Shown: positions 1 to 10,852 of the stretch, one piece after another | How positions within the stretch are numbered: position 1 is the stretch's first letter | Layout of the letters: every line of letters starts with the position of its first letter | From: CAWKMN01 sp963850765 | GTDB taxonomy: Bacteria; Chloroflexota; Anaerolineae; Aggregatilineales; Aggregatilineaceae | Length of the DNA: 64,000 bases | Direction of reading: 5' to 3' | Assembly: GCA_963850765.1 (NCBI GenBank) | Contig: CAWKMN010000010.1 | Coordinates: forward strand, 1-64,000 | The notes under the pieces: generated by a model | The model's database searches: none | What the model was told of the DNA's origin: nothing | What the model saw: only the letters and a program-made list of their open reading frames with translations | Translations under genes and position numbers: made by a program

Positions 1-195
1 TTCGCGCCTGTTCGAGATCCAACAACACCGTTATGCCGACATTCCGCACCTCCTTTGAGAAAATCAGGTAATTTTGTGGAAGTTCAGCCATTGGCGATTT
101 GCGAGTTAGGGAATTTGCAGGGTTTTACCTCCTAACAATAATCGTGAGGAGGACTGGTATAATTCAAATGAGTCCGAAGAGTCAGGAACGAATAA

Positions 196-1479
196 TTGGG
201 TGAGAAAAGAGGCATAGACTTCTGGACATACATGAATTTGAACGGATTCTCAAATTTGCGCTTAGGTCGTGCAATCTTATACTTACGAAAGCACGATGCG
301 GCCCCTTATCGCGATGTCATTCTCCACGCTGGTCTGCACAACATTTCGTATGATCGTCAGAGTGAAGGCGGAAAAACGGTTTACCTGTGGGATATTCTGC
401 AATTGACGGGAGAACCAAAATATTATCGCCATAAGATTTTTGAGGCAGCAGTAAGTCTGAATAATGAAAAAAATGACGATGCCAAACAGATACTTGAAAT
501 GGTCTTTCGGTTTGCCGAGGAAAATGATCAGGAGGCAAAGCAGATACTCTATGATCACTTTACTAAACGAGTAACCCTCGCTAACGAACTGAATAACGTT
601 GACACAAATTGCGCGTGGTCAATTGTTGAACTCGACGAATTGCAAGGGTTTCTCTTTGTTGTAGATAGATTGGGGCGCTTTTCCCTTAACGATCCTCAGC
701 TAAAGACCGATCTGACGCTTTTGCTAGGGATACTTGAAGATTTGATGGGTGAAGAGGAAGCTGCTGCCGCCCTGGCACACGCACGGCAGCAGAATCGGTA
801 CGTCGATGATTATCTCAAGCTCGTCAAGGTATTCCGTCAAAAATGAGATTCAAGAAAACATAGGCATATTAAGAAATATCCTTATGCCAAAATCAAGCAA
901 CTACTTATGGCGGGAAAGGATTTGCATTTTGAGTTGTGGAGCAAATTCGCATCGGCAGAAGATTTGCAGCAGGCGGCGTTTGATTTACTGCAAGAAGATG
1001 ATCCGAAATGTCTGAGCCAATATTTACGCATCTTTAGGAGAATGCCATTCCCCCTACCACCTGATGGACTCTTCAACTGACGGAACATCCGTAGGTTGCA
1101 TTGGGGCAATGACCTTTGCTGTTCTGGAAAATATTAGCCATCCATCTGTACGGGAATTTGCACTAAAGCGGATACAAGAAAATAAGGAAAGAAGGCCATG
1201 CCATTGGGTTACTGAATTGCAATTTTCAGGATGGCGATTGGGCACTGATTGATCAATTACACAGCGGAAGTTAAGAGCAGAATGATCCATCACCAGGTAC
1301 AGATGAGCGTGCTTCATATATTCGAGGATCATCCTGACCTAGCGGCAACCGCCACCCTAATAAACCTTTACGAATATGCGCCCTGCTCTTTCTGCCGAGA
1401 ATTTATAATAGAACATCTTCATTCTATGGCTGCTCTTCCAGATCATTATCCTCGCGAGGAGTGCCTGAACTGGATTTAA
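196..1479 (+). pseudogene. Hypothetical protein, several frameshifts
   Basis: No family recognised. An ATG frame of 216 residues stops near 844. After it, protein-like sequence of the same helical, Lys/Glu-rich style continues in other frames to a stop at 1479, including a short Cys pair (PCSFC). At least three single-base shifts are needed to rebuild one protein of roughly 425 residues. The sequence is AT-richer than the prophage. It is probably a decayed or mis-sequenced chromosomal gene. Confidence 0.4.
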
Positions 1480-1664
1480 ATCTCCATATTCGGTGAACTG
1501 GTGGAAAATAACTTTTTACAGTCAGCGGAATAACTCCGCATCTTCGTAGGTCAAATTTAAAAAACGATAGAACCTTTGAACCTCCGCGCCAAGCAAGTGG
1601 GCAATATGCAGGTGAACCTCTTTAACATTCAACAGCAACTTCTGAGACAAATCAGCGTGCTGGA

Positions 1665-3124
1665 TCAGTAACAAATGAATACCCTCGAACATCTGGAAAA
1701 CACGGCCGGGGATCGTGAGGTGCTGGGTTGGTTTTCCGCGTTGGTCAGGAAGGGTAAGTTCCTGTGCCTGAAGTTGAGTACAGAATGTCGTATGTTGAGC
1801 GAGCGCATAAACCAGTAAGCACAGAGCCCATGACCATCAGCAATCCCATAATGCGAGCAGGTTTTTTGAGGAAGAAACTGGAAAAGAAAAAAAGAGCGGG
1901 TCTTTGAGAAAGCGAAAACCGCGCTCAACCGAACGGTTCTGATCCTTATAAACTGTGGGAGCAGTTCAGCGGTGGATAAGCATGTTTCATCGAGTTCATT
2001 GGTCGCAATGAGATAACGACCCTAATGGCAGTTGTTGGGTAGCAATGGCTCCCTCTGGGCACAACCGGCAGCCTGAATTTGCCAGACCGTTGTGGAGGGG
2101 GTGTCGGGGCGAGGTCGGCCTGGTTGGAGATACTGGACGACTGCGTTAATCTGACCAACAATGGGATGATATTTCCAGGCTTGATCTGCCCGATGAAGGG
2201 CTTGCTGGGCATCGGCTCGAGGCGAAGTCTTCTCGCATAGACTGCTTGAGGGCTGTTCTGCCTGAAGCGTTCTTTCTCAATGGTTTTGATGAGTTGCGCC
2301 AGCTCTCGTGCCTGATTGGGTTGATCAGACCATCAGCCAGCGTGCTCGATCCCGCCGTATGTCACCCGTTGTTCATAGTAAAAATAACCTTCCTGTTCAG
2401 CCGCACTCATTGCCTCCCGTTTTACACTAATGAGCATTTGTTGTGCCTCAGTGATAGTTGCCGGCACGCGAGTACGCAATTTCACATCGTTCAATGCTTG
2501 CAGCGTTGCAGCACTGTAGAGGGCACTATCTGCCACCAAATAAGGCATTTTTTCTTCAGCAAATTGCTCTAGGAGGCATTGGCGATCTCTGGAAAGCTGC
2601 TTTTGTCCGCATGATTGCCATCCAGCGCACTCGACCACACCGGAATACTGTGACGATTGGCACAGATCAGTCCCCAACACGGCTTGTTTAAGGTCAGGTC
2701 GATGATCTTTAGAATACCCATACGTGATTTTCATGGGTAATACCTCACCATGATCCGGGATGTCTGATTCGTAGGTTCCTGTCAGGCTGAAGGCAGTTGA
2801 TCCAGGTGTGCAAAGCGCGTCTCAATCCCGAATACTTTCAGGGCATCAGGCTCACCTGGGCAAATACTTCTGTCACTCTTGCTTCGTACAATGATCTCGG
2901 GCACGTCCCAGGCTGTCATCGTTCAGGTCTTCGGCTGTAAGCCCTGCTCGAATGAGCATCTCCACCGGTTTGTTCGCATTCAATTCTGGCGTTAAGTACA
3001 GTGGTCGTCCCACGAAACCCAGCCCATTCAACATCATGGCCTGCACCGCTTGCCCCACGCTCACTTTCCGCCCGCTGGCAGCGGTCATCGTGTCGATCTG
3101 GCCATTAACCCGATCTTCTGGCAA
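1665..3124 (-). pseudogene. IS1634-family transposase remnant
   Basis: Read leftward, the pieces follow the order of IS1634-type transposases. First comes an N-terminal DUF4277-like part with GRKVSVGQAVQAMMLNGLG and DDSLGRA. A middle part follows with GYSKDHRPDLKQ. The C-terminal remains include ATNELDET-like and FRFLKDPLFF-like text that is visible only by changing frame. At least four frame changes separate the pieces and no terminal inverted repeats were found. It is a dead insertion sequence in the chromosomal flank. Confidence 0.7.
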
Positions 3125-3249
3125 ATTCCGCGAGTATTCCCAAATGATCTAGAACGAGTGGTGTATGGTGTTGTACTCATGCTGTTCGGCTTTGTTGTTC
3201 GTAGCTTCCCAGCATAATCCGAAATTCTCAATTTTTACAATTTACCCTG

Positions 3250-4029
3250 CGGAATGTCGGTAACAGCTTTCTGTTCAAGCAGTTTGGCCTGGGCGCTCGA
3301 CTGAGCGGGCGGCGTTTGAAGCTGTTTGGCGTGGGGCGTGTGTGAGTGCGGTGGCACCGTCCACTGGAAGGCAAGATCAAGACAGTGCGCGCATTTGTCC
3401 ATGATGCGGGCTGTTGGTATGCCTGTTTTCGGATGTGAAGTCAGCGATCCTGCCCCTCTGCCTGCTAGGGGACAAGCCATCGGGATTAACGTGGGTCTTT
3501 CGGCACTCCTCACGACCGCCCGGCGACAAGGTCGCACCGCCTGCCTTTTATACCGCCGGGCAGCAGCGGCTCCGGGTGTTGCAGCGCAAATTGGCGCGTG
3601 CCAAAAAGGGGAAGCCAAAACCGCAAGAAGGCGTCGAGGGGCGGTGAGAGCACAACAGGCACACATCGCCAATCAGCGCGCCGACTTCCTACACAAGTTG
3701 AGCACCGAGTTCGTGCGCGGCTTTGATGCGATCGCCCTGGAGGACTTGCGCGTCAGCACGATGGTCCACACTCGCCACCTGAGTAAGAGCATCCTGGACA
3801 GCAGTTGGTCAATGTTCCGGCAGTATCTCACGTACAAGGCTGCAAGTGCTGGTCGTGTGATCGCCGCCATTGACCCCGCCTACACATCCAGAGTTTGTTC
3901 GGCTTGCGGTGTCACAGTTTGAGGACTTCGACCTTTCAACCCATTCCGGGTTCGATGTGCCCTGCCTGTGGCCTGTCGCTCGACCGGGACCACAATGCGG
4001 CCCTCAACATTTTAAGTCGAGCTGGATAG
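3250..4029 (+). pseudogene. tnpB: TnpB remnant (IS200/IS605), 5' truncated
   Basis: Homologous to the better copy at 7997-9170. The N-terminal third is missing: similarity starts at the segment NSFLFKQF. The RuvC-I motif reads GINVGLSALL where the other copy has GIDVG, so the first catalytic Asp is lost. The C-terminal zinc ribbon (SRVCSACG) and the DHNAALNILSRAG tail remain but are spread over three frames. TnpB proteins are RNA-guided nucleases. This copy cannot be active. Confidence 0.8.
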
Positions 4030-4140
4030 GGACGCATCCCATGCCGGATAACGTAGCCCCGCTGTCTGCTCGCTCTGCCGGGCGGGCAAGGGCAAGCATC
4101 CGGCAGAAGCCCGCCTTTAGGTGTGGGGAGTGTCGCGAGT
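4030..4140 (+). mobile_element. IS200/IS605 right end, copy 1
   Basis: The sequence after the tnpB stop is shared, with small changes, by the right ends at 6240-6340 and 7981-8090. It has a GC-rich hairpin-prone stretch and ends near GTGTGGGGAGTGTC. In this family the region encodes the 3' part of the omega (guide) RNA. Confidence 0.6.
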
Positions 4141-4218
4141 TCGAAGTCCGCCAAAAAGGTGAAACAGGGCGTGACGGAATTTCAATCGCGACACGATTGT
4201 CGCTGAGTTCATAAACCA

Positions 4219-5148
4219 CTAAGAGCCTATCCGAATAACGGGTATACTGAAAGGCATGACGAAACCAAAAGCGATAGCAGCCAAACCGAAACGCGAACGG
4301 GCACGAACGCCCAATAACCCAACGACGACAGGATTCTGTATTTCGGATGAGTTGTGGGCGGTGCTGGAGCCGCTCCTGCCGGAGCAGGTGAATACCCATC
4401 GGTTTGGCGGGGGACGGCGGCGGGTCGCCGACCGGCAGTGCGCGGATGCCATATTCTACGTGTTGCGCACGGGCTGCCAGTGGGCCGCCTTGAACCAGAC
4501 TGAGTTGTGTGCCAAGTCCACGGCGCATGACCGTTTTCAGGCCTGGGTGGCCGCCGGCGTGTTTCTGCGGCTGTGGCAGGCCGGCGTGGAGCAATTTGAC
4601 GAAGTGAAGGGCATTGACTGGCAGTGGATGAGTATGGACGGGGCGATAACTAAAGCGCCGCTGGGCGGAAAAAAAACCGGCCGCAATCCGACTGACCGGG
4701 GCAAACAAGGCGTGAAACGCAGTCTGCTGACCGACGGACATGGGATTCCCCTCAGTGTAGCAGTCGACGGAGCCAATCGGCATGATATGAAACTGGTGCG
4801 TGGCACGTTGGAGAACCTCGTCGTCGAGCGTCCTGAACCGACCGAAACCGAACCGCAGGGGATGTGTTTGGACAAAGGCTATGATTACGACGACGTGCGG
4901 GACATCCTCGTCGAGTTCGGCTTCACCGCTCACATTCGGGCGCGCGACGAGGAAGCGCGCGACTTGGCGGTGGAAGCAGGCAAACGCGCGCGGCGCTGGG
5001 TGGTCGAACGCAGTCATAGTTGGATGAACCGCTTTCGCCGCCTCCTGATCCGTTGGGAGAAAAAGCCCGAACACTATCTGGCTTTCCTTCATTTTGCCTG
5101 TGCCCTCATCGCCTTTCGCGCTGCTGGGTTATTCGGATAGGCTCTTAG
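4219..5148. mobile_element. IS5-family insertion sequence, complete
   Basis: Perfect 21-bp terminal inverted repeats (outer end CTAAGAGCC, inner end GAATAAC) flank one transposase gene. Total length is 930 bp. Flanking bases do not show a clear target duplication beyond the CTAAG/CTTA ends. The element lies between the first tnpB remnant and the wecB-like gene and has probably removed the start of the latter. Confidence 0.9.
4256..5140 (+). CDS. IS5-family DDE transposase
   Basis: 294 residues, intact. An N-terminal DUF4096-like region (ISDELWAVLEPLLPEQ) is followed by the DDE catalytic domain. Visible catalytic positions are the Asp in SMDGAITKAP, the Asp in AVDGANRHD, and the Glu in VVERSHSWMNRFRR. 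It would cut and join the ends of its own element. It is the only gene in the element and the stop lies inside the right inverted repeat. Being intact, it may be recently active. Confidence 0.93.
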   Translation: MTKPKAIAAKPKRERARTPNNPTTTGFCISDELWAVLEPLLPEQVNTHRFGGGRRRVADRQCADAIFYVLRTGCQWAALNQTELCAKSTAHDRFQAWVAAGVFLRLWQAGVEQFDEVKGIDWQWMSMDGAITKAPLGGKKTGRNPTDRGKQGVKRSLLTDGHGIPLSVAVDGANRHDMKLVRGTLENLVVERPEPTETEPQGMCLDKGYDYDDVRDILVEFGFTAHIRARDEEARDLAVEAGKRARRWVVERSHSWMNRFRRLLIRWEKKPEHYLAFLHFACALIAFRAAGLFG

Positions 5149-5159
5149 CGGGCAATTTA

Positions 5160-6240
5160 TGATCTGCTGCGGTTGTTGGGGCACGCCCAAATTTTATGAA
5201 GATGGCTCCTGTCATCAAAGAGCTACGACGTCGTGGCGTCGCTCATATGTTGGTTCATACTGGCCAACATTATGACGAGAAGATGTCAGGGATTTTTTTC
5301 GATGTGCTTGGAATGCCCGAGCCCAACTCATTTCTTGGCGTTGGTTCCGGCTCACACGCTGAACAGATTGCACGAGTTATGATGTCGTTTGAGAAGGTAT
5401 GTTTGGCGCACCACCCTCACATGGTACTTGTAGCAGGGGATGTAAACTCCACTTTGGCTTGTGGATTGACCGCCGCCAAACTTCATATTCCCGTCGCGCA
5501 TATCGAGGCTGGGCTGCGGTCATTTGACAGGAGTATGCCGGAAGAAATCAACCGTGTCTTGACCGATCATCTTTGCGATCTGCTGTTTACCTCCGAAGAC
5601 AGTGGAAATCAAAATCTGAGGCAGGAGGGAATCGCGAATGAAAAGATACACTTTGTTGGCAACACGATGATTCATTCCCTGTTTGCCTACCGTGGGCAAG
5701 CCCTGGCGGCTGAACCCTGGAGGCAATATGGATTGACACCAGGTGAATACGGACTGAGTTACACTGCATCGTCCGGCCAATGTCGACACGGCTGATTCAG
5801 CCGCACGGCTGGCACATGCAATTGACCGTATCGGGCAGAGCATTCCACTGTTATTTCCCATTCATCCGCGTACACTCGCAAAACACGCTGCGTTATGGTC
5901 GGGAATGGCCCATGTTCGCCTGATTGAGCCGCTCGATTACCTAACATTTCTCGGGTTGATGGCACGCGCCAAAGTGGTAATCACCAATTCGGGCGGAATA
6001 CAGGAAGAGACCACTGTTCTTGGAGTCCGATGTGTAACCGTGCGAGACAACACCGAGCGCCCTGTGACAATCACTGAGGGTACCAACCGCCTGATATCTC
6101 CATCTTGCCCGGATGAAATTGTGAACGCCGCTCTTGAGAACACAGCTTTAGCAAACCGCTGTCTTCCAACATTATGGGATGGACAAGCAGCGACCCGAAT
6201 TTGCATAGTGCTTGAGGCTTGGCTTAAGAAACCCCTAATT
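5160..6240 (+). pseudogene. wecB: UDP-GlcNAc 2-epimerase (WecB-like), frameshifted
   Basis: The enzyme interconverts UDP-GlcNAc and UDP-ManNAc for surface polysaccharide synthesis. The N-terminus reads GARPNFMKMAPVIKEL just inside the IS5 right end but has no start codon, because a stop lies immediately upstream. Motifs AHIEAGLRSFDRSMPEEINR and TNSGGIQEE are present. A single extra base near 5757 shifts the frame before TLHRPANVDT. The C-terminus runs into the IS200/IS605 right end. It looks chromosomal and marks the host side of the junction. Confidence 0.85.
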
Positions 6241-6502
6241 CAGTGTCATGAACCCCACGGCGAAAGCCGGGGGCTTCTGCCGGATGCTTGCCCTTGCCCG
6301 CCCGCGGAGCGAGCAGACAGCGGAGCTACGTTATCCGGCACGGATGTGTCCCATCCGGCTCGACTCAAAATGTTGAGGGCTGCATTGTGGTCCCAGTCGA
6401 GCGACAGACCACAACTACACCTGACCCAGCGGGTCAACAAGTCGAAGTTCTCAAACCGCGCACCGCAAGCCGAACAAGTTCTGGATATGTATTACCTTCA
6501 CC
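6240..6502 (-). mobile_element. IS200/IS605 right-end remnant, copy 2
   Basis: Contains only the last roughly 80 codons of tnpB (from SRTCSACG through NAALNILSRAGWDT) plus the right end, up to a hairpin ending GTGGGGTTCATG. The 5' part of tnpB is missing and is fused directly to the truncated integrase. A deletion must have joined the two. It forms the boundary between chromosome-like and prophage sequence. Confidence 0.75.
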
Positions 6503-7077
6503 GGAGCCTCGTCGGGGTGAATGGCGTTCTCGATGCGCTGGACGATCTCGTTGGTCAATGCCTGGGCGTGCACGAAGTCATCCGCGTGCGACTGGACCAT
6601 GCTGAAGAACAGGTCCCGGTCGCGGATGAGCCGCTTGTACTGGGAGCGCACCGCAGAGAGATTCGCCGCGACACTCCGAGGGCGCAGGCCGCGCTCCAGC
6701 AGGTGATTCCGGTACGCCATCAGATTCGGGCTCCACCAGTTCAGCCCGTTGCCGTCCAGCCAGTCCACATACTGGCGCAGGCGGGATTCGATGTCCTTGT
6801 TATTTCCTGCGTAGGAAATTAACAGGGCCTGCTGATTGGGCGTGTAGCTTACAAGGCTCATTCGAACTCCCATCCGACACAATTCCATTACGACCAGCCG
6901 GGCGACCAAGTTCCCCTCGCTCATCAGAATCGCTTCAGGCTCCACGTCGATGTCCACGAGGATGAGCGCCAGTTGGGGCATGAAGTCTTCCGGCGCGTGT
7001 TTTATCAGGGTGAAGGAGTGAACGCGGCGGATTTTGCCGCGCTCGTCCTTGTGATAGAGCGTGTAGGACCGCTTCAT
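6451..7077 (-). pseudogene. int: Tyrosine recombinase (integrase), truncated
   Basis: The protein has an N-terminal arm-type region, then a SAM-like core-binding domain from about residue 95 (DGNGLNWWSPNLMAYRNHLL, followed by SVAANLSAVRSQYKRL). That arrangement is typical of phage tyrosine integrases. Homology ends after EAPVKVIHIQN, where the tnpB remnant begins, so the catalytic R-H-R-Y domain is lost. The frame also carries one in-frame copy of the dispersed palindrome (ISYAGN). The gene lies at the left prophage end, as expected for an integrase, but the prophage could not excise with it. Confidence 0.7.
6803..6818. repeat. Dispersed palindrome, copy 1
   Basis: TTTCCTGCGTAGGAAA, in frame inside the integrase, encoding ISYAGN. 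Confidence 0.85.
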
Positions 7078-7439
7078 TCTTCTAAGGTCCGACGCTCGGC
7101 GTCCAGGTCACGCTCAATGGCCTTGGCCGCCTCGAACTTCTCAGGGTATCGGGTCTTGAGCTTCGCGACGTTGCGTTCCATCGCTTCTTCCAACGTGAGA
7201 CCCGCTGCTTCCAGCACCAGGGCGCCGCCCCACAGGATGTCGCCCGCCTCCTCCAGGATATTGACCTTGTCCAGCGGCTTGCCGTAGTACAGGTGCTTTT
7301 TGACCTGATCCGCCAGTTCGCCGGATTCCGTGACAGCAGTCAAGACGCCGTGCAGCAGGCGAATTTCGAGAATGGCGCGATAAGCGGGAAGGTCGTAGTC
7401 GCGGATTTCGGTGGTCAGCGCTTCGTGTTGGTAGTTCAT
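7074..7439 (-). CDS. MazG-like nucleotide pyrophosphohydrolase
   Basis: 121 residues, one intact domain of the all-alpha NTP pyrophosphatase type. The C-terminal half shows the metal-binding pattern EEAGDILWGGALVLEAAG followed by LEEAMERNVAKLKTRYPEKF. Such phage enzymes hydrolyse nucleoside triphosphates and can alter nucleotide pools or (p)ppGpp. The gene overlaps the integrase start by four bases. The AGGA of a palindrome copy lies upstream of the ATG. Confidence 0.8.
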   Translation of the reverse strand: MNYQHEALTTEIRDYDLPAYRAILEIRLLHGVLTAVTESGELADQVKKHLYYGKPLDKVNILEEAGDILWGGALVLEAAGLTLEEAMERNVAKLKTRYPEKFEAAKAIERDLDAERRTLEE

Positions 7440-7451
7440 GTCAGCGACCTT

Positions 7452-7467
7452 TTTCCTGCGCAGGAAA
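7452..7467. repeat. Dispersed palindrome, copy 2
   Basis: Perfect TTTCCTGCGCAGGAAA in the 46-bp gap between the HNH stop and the MazG start. Its AGGA is the only ribosome-binding-like sequence there. Confidence 0.9.
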
Positions 7468-7485
7468 TTCCCTGCGGATAGGGTT

Positions 7486-7980
7486 TCACTTCAAGTTCGC
7501 CCACTTTTTACCGTTGACGATGCCACTAACTTGCGATCTGCTTATGTTGTACTGGGCAGCGAGACTTTTTCCGGTTTGTCCCGCATTATAGGCACGCCTG
7601 ATTTCAATCACCTCGTCAGTGGTCAATTTCGCGTTGTGATGATCTTCTCCGCGTTTGTGAGCGAGTCCTAAATCTAAGGCGTGTAGGATATTGTTGCTTC
7701 TGGTGCAATACTCCAGATTGTCGACGCTGTTGTTTGTTTTATCGCCATCAATGTGGTTAACGTCTTGTCCGACCGGGCGTGGGCCCAAAAAAGCAAGCGC
7801 GACTAAATGGTGTACCCTGTGAGTTTTCCCAACTCCGTTTTTATACAGACCGACTTGCCGATAACCAGTTTGAGTGTTGACTGACTGTTTCATTAAGTGT
7901 GCGGGATGTGTTCTGCCATATCGGTCTACGGTCGATAGATGTCTAACCCGGCCCCGGTCACTAACTTCGTAGAAACCTTC
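7486..7980 (-). pseudogene. HNH homing endonuclease, split by IS200/IS605
   Basis: The 3' part encodes a NUMOD4 fragment (EGFYEVSDRGRVR), the HNH core (VNHIDGDKTNNSVDNLEYCT) and a C-terminal helix-turn-helix segment. The missing 5' end (NWRPVNDY) is on the far side of the insertion element at about 9275-9303, so the gene is cleanly interrupted. HNH proteins of this type are free-standing phage mobile nucleases. A full-length relative sits at 35345-35875. Confidence 0.85.
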
Positions 7981-9274
7981 GTGACACTCCCCACGCCTAA
8001 AGGCGGGGGCTTCTGCCGGACGCTTGCCCTTGCCCGCCCGCAGAGCGAGCAGACAGTGGGGCTACGTTATCCGGCACGGGTGTGTCCCACCCGGCTCGAC
8101 TCAAAATGTTGAGGGCCGCATTGTGGTCCCGGTCGAGCGACAGGCCACAGGTACATCTAACCCAACGGGTCGACAGGTCGAAATTCTCAAACCGCGTACC
8201 GCAAGCCGAACAAGTCCTGGAGGTGTAGGCGGGATCAACGAAGGCGACCTCACGACCAGCACTTGCAGCCTTGTACGTGAGATACTGCCGGAACATCGAC
8301 CAACCACTATCCAGGATGCTTTTACTCAGGTGGCGATTGTGGACCACGTGCTGACGCGCAAGTCCTCCAGTGCGATGCATCAAAGCGGCGCACGAAGCCG
8401 GTGCTCACCTTGTGCAGGAAGTCAGCGCGTTGATTAGCGATGTGTGCCTGCTGGCGCTGAACAGCGTGCAGCGCCTTGCGACGGTTCTTACTGCCACGTT
8501 GAGCGCGTGCCAGTTTGCGCTGCAACACTCGGAGGCGCTGCTGCCCCTTGGTATAAAAGGCGGGCGATGCTACCTTTTCGCCCTGGCTGGTGGTGATGAG
8601 CGCTGAAAGACCGACGTCGATCCCGATGGCTTGTCCCGTAGGAGGCAGAGGGGGCAGGTCTTCAATTTCACAAGCAAAACAGGCGTACCAACAGCCTGCT
8701 TTGTGAACGATGCGCACCGTCTTGATCTTGCCTTCCAGCGGACGGTGCCACCGGACCCGCACCCGACCCACACCGAACAGCCTCAAACGCCGTCCGCTCA
8801 GTCGTGCGCCCGTCCCGAACTGCTTGAATAGAAAGCTGTTGAAGCGGTTACTTCCCTTAAAACGCGGATAGCCCGGCTTTTCGCCCGCCTTAACCCGGCG
8901 GAAGAAGGTTTCGAAGGCCAGATTGACTTGATCAATGACGCTCTGCGCTGTCTGGCTATAAACCTGATCGGCATAGGGAAACGTCTGGCGATAATATTTT
9001 CCAAGCTCGTACAATTCCGCCCTGCTGATGCTGCGCCCTTCCAGTTGGTAGGCGTACTTACGCTCGGCCAGCGCCATGTTGTACAGCCCGCGACAGGCAT
9101 CCAGGACACGCCACAGGTTAACAGTCTGTGAACGGGAGGGATATAGGCGGTACTGGTAGGTGCGGAGCATCGAACTCCCTTCTGCTTCTGATTATGTCAG
9201 CGGATTATAGCCTAGATCCCAGATGCACCTTATATCCCCATGCCTGAAGGCAGGGGCTTTACGGCGCTCTTTCG
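7981..9274 (-). mobile_element. IS200/IS605-family element (tnpB only), complete ends
   Basis: 1,294 bp. Joining the flanks restores the HNH reading frame, which fixes both ends. The left end lies directly 3' of TTAC and has a subterminal hairpin (GCCCCTGCCTTCAGGCATGGGG) at about 9237-9258. The right end carries a matching hairpin and ends GTGTCAC. There is no tnpA, so mobility would need a transposase in trans. The right end would encode the omega RNA. Confidence 0.85.
7997..9170 (-). pseudogene. tnpB: TnpB RNA-guided nuclease, one frameshift
   Basis: About 390 residues when joined. Order: N-terminal helical wedge region (LRTYQYRLYPSRSQ), RuvC-I with intact Asp (AIGIDVGLSALITT), coiled part QRQQAHIANQRADFLHK, then RuvC-II and a C-terminal zinc ribbon (TCSACG...CTCGLSLDRDHNAALNIL) in the next frame. 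One missing base near 8366 (FDAS instead of FDAIALEDL) separates the parts. If this is a base-calling error, the nuclease is intact and all RuvC and zinc residues are present. Confidence 0.9.
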
Positions 9275-9299
9275 GTAATCGTTGACTGGTCGCCAGTTT

Positions 9300-10078
9300 T
9301 CAATGGCTAGCACTGGGGAACTCCTTTCGTATTCTGTCAATGCCTTTATTGGCATGAATATTTTCTTTTAGAAAAACAGGGGTTTGGTGCCCGTCCAACA
9401 CCCGCAGCAGGTTGCGCACGTGCTCGGGATTCGGCTGAATTTTGCGAGGCCCATTGCTGCCTGCGCCGATGATGGCCCAGGACGTGGGGGCGTTGGCCGC
9501 GACAATAGGCGCAAGGTTCCACGCGAGAGGTTCGTATGAAAGAAATGTGGTGAGTCCCCGATGCTTGAGCACGTCCAGCGTCTTCAGCGCCTTGTCGAGG
9601 TACCGGACCTTCGTGGTGTGCGCCAGTTCCTTCCCCACCATGTAGTCTGGGGGCGAGGACACCCCAATCCACGCATTCGGCGGGAATTCGAACTTGAGGA
9701 GGCGGGTGAACGCTTTGGTGAGAATGAAGAAGATGTGCTGCTCGTTGTCGCGGCACATGTCAGAATCTTCTGGATCTGCTCATCCGTGTTCCAGTGGCCC
9801 ATCACATCCCCCATGAATTCGAGATGAATATTCCCGCAGGGCTCTGAGACCTTGTAGGGTTCTCTAGGCGCTCCTCGAACCAGTAGGGGGCCTCAAACCC
9901 CTGGGGGTAGAACTTGTCCGATTTCATCTTCTCCGCCATGGTCTTGGCGTAGCACTCGACGCGCTCACCATCCAGCGTCCACTCGCAGCCATGGAAGCAG
10001 CCAGGGCTGATGTTCAGGGTGAAACCTCGTCTGCCGCAGGGGCTTCGTCCAGCCAATACCGGGTTTTTGCTCGTTCAA
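9300..10078 (-). pseudogene. DUF5131 (phage Gp37/Gp68-like) protein, frameshifted
   Basis: Starts at a TTG (NEQKPGIGWT) and continues with ISPGCFHGCEW and VECYAKTMAEKM, then GIFISNSWGDVMGHW, then an FFILTKAFTRL segment, and ends after a GAGSNGPRKIQP-like region. This is the order of the radical-SAM-like DUF5131 family common in phages. Function is unknown. The CFHGCEW...CYA cysteines suit an iron-sulfur or metal site. Three frame changes break it. The stop abuts the former 5' end of the HNH gene. Confidence 0.75.
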
Positions 10079-10215
10079 ATTGACCTCGTTTCCTAGAACA
10101 CATGTGTGACTCATTCTGAGGGGTTCTACCTGATCCGCCAGGATCAAACAGGTCCCCATCTATCGCGGATCAGGCATCGCTTCACTACGGGCCTTGTAGA
10201 GGCTCACAGGGGCAT

Positions 10216-10803
10216 TTACGGGAGGCGCTCAGCCTTGGGGGCGCGACGGAGCTTACGCTCCAAGGCTTCCCAGTCCGGCTCGGCACCCGTGAGATCCACC
10301 TGTACCGACCGCAGCCAGTGGCTTCCCACAGAGAAGATGTCCATCGTCTTCGCTTCAGGGTCGATCAGGTAAGCGTATTCAATCCAGCTATCGGGTGAGA
10401 TCACCTCACGGAACGGCCAGGGCTCGTCACCCTCGTCGGCCCGCTCCCCATCGTAGAACACGCCCACGTTATCCATCGCCTGATCGTAGGCGGTCATAGC
10501 CCGTTCCATAAAATCCATGGTTTCCGGCAGTATAGCCTCAGCGACGTCCTGTACCGCATCACGCTGGTCGAAACCGATCAGGCGATCAGGATCACCGTTC
10601 CAGTTGTTGATCGTGCTCCATCCCGAAGGATGCTCGTCGATCAGCAGGATCAGCAGGCTTTCCAGGTCGTCAATGTACACCTGGGCCACCTGGAACAGCG
10701 TGTCGCCCACCCCATCGAGGTAGCCATCCGAGTGATGGTACACACCCAATGAGAGATTCCGGTCGTCGCGGTTGAGCCGCCCAATAAAGCTCCGAGTAGA
10801 CAT
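10216..10803 (-). CDS. Hypothetical phage protein, 195 aa
   Basis: Family not recognised. The start reads MSTRSFIGRLNRDDRNLSLG, followed by GVYHHSDGYLDGVGDTL. The protein is acidic, rich in Trp and Asp, without signal peptide or membrane segment. It lies in the leftward accessory run downstream of the methyltransferase, with a GC hairpin and a palindrome copy in the gap. Probably soluble. Confidence 0.75.
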   Translation of the reverse strand: MSTRSFIGRLNRDDRNLSLGVYHHSDGYLDGVGDTLFQVAQVYIDDLESLLILLIDEHPSGWSTINNWNGDPDRLIGFDQRDAVQDVAEAILPETMDFMERAMTAYDQAMDNVGVFYDGERADEGDEPWPFREVISPDSWIEYAYLIDPEAKTMDIFSVGSHWLRSVQVDLTGAEPDWEALERKLRRAPKAERLP

Positions 10804-10852
10804 GGTCGCTCCTTAGAGAATCAAAGAGGGGCCGGAGCCCCTCAGATACGAT

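Noticed and set aside
4004..5092. Long reading frame opposite the IS5 transposase
   Set aside because: Shadow of the transposase gene on the other strand.
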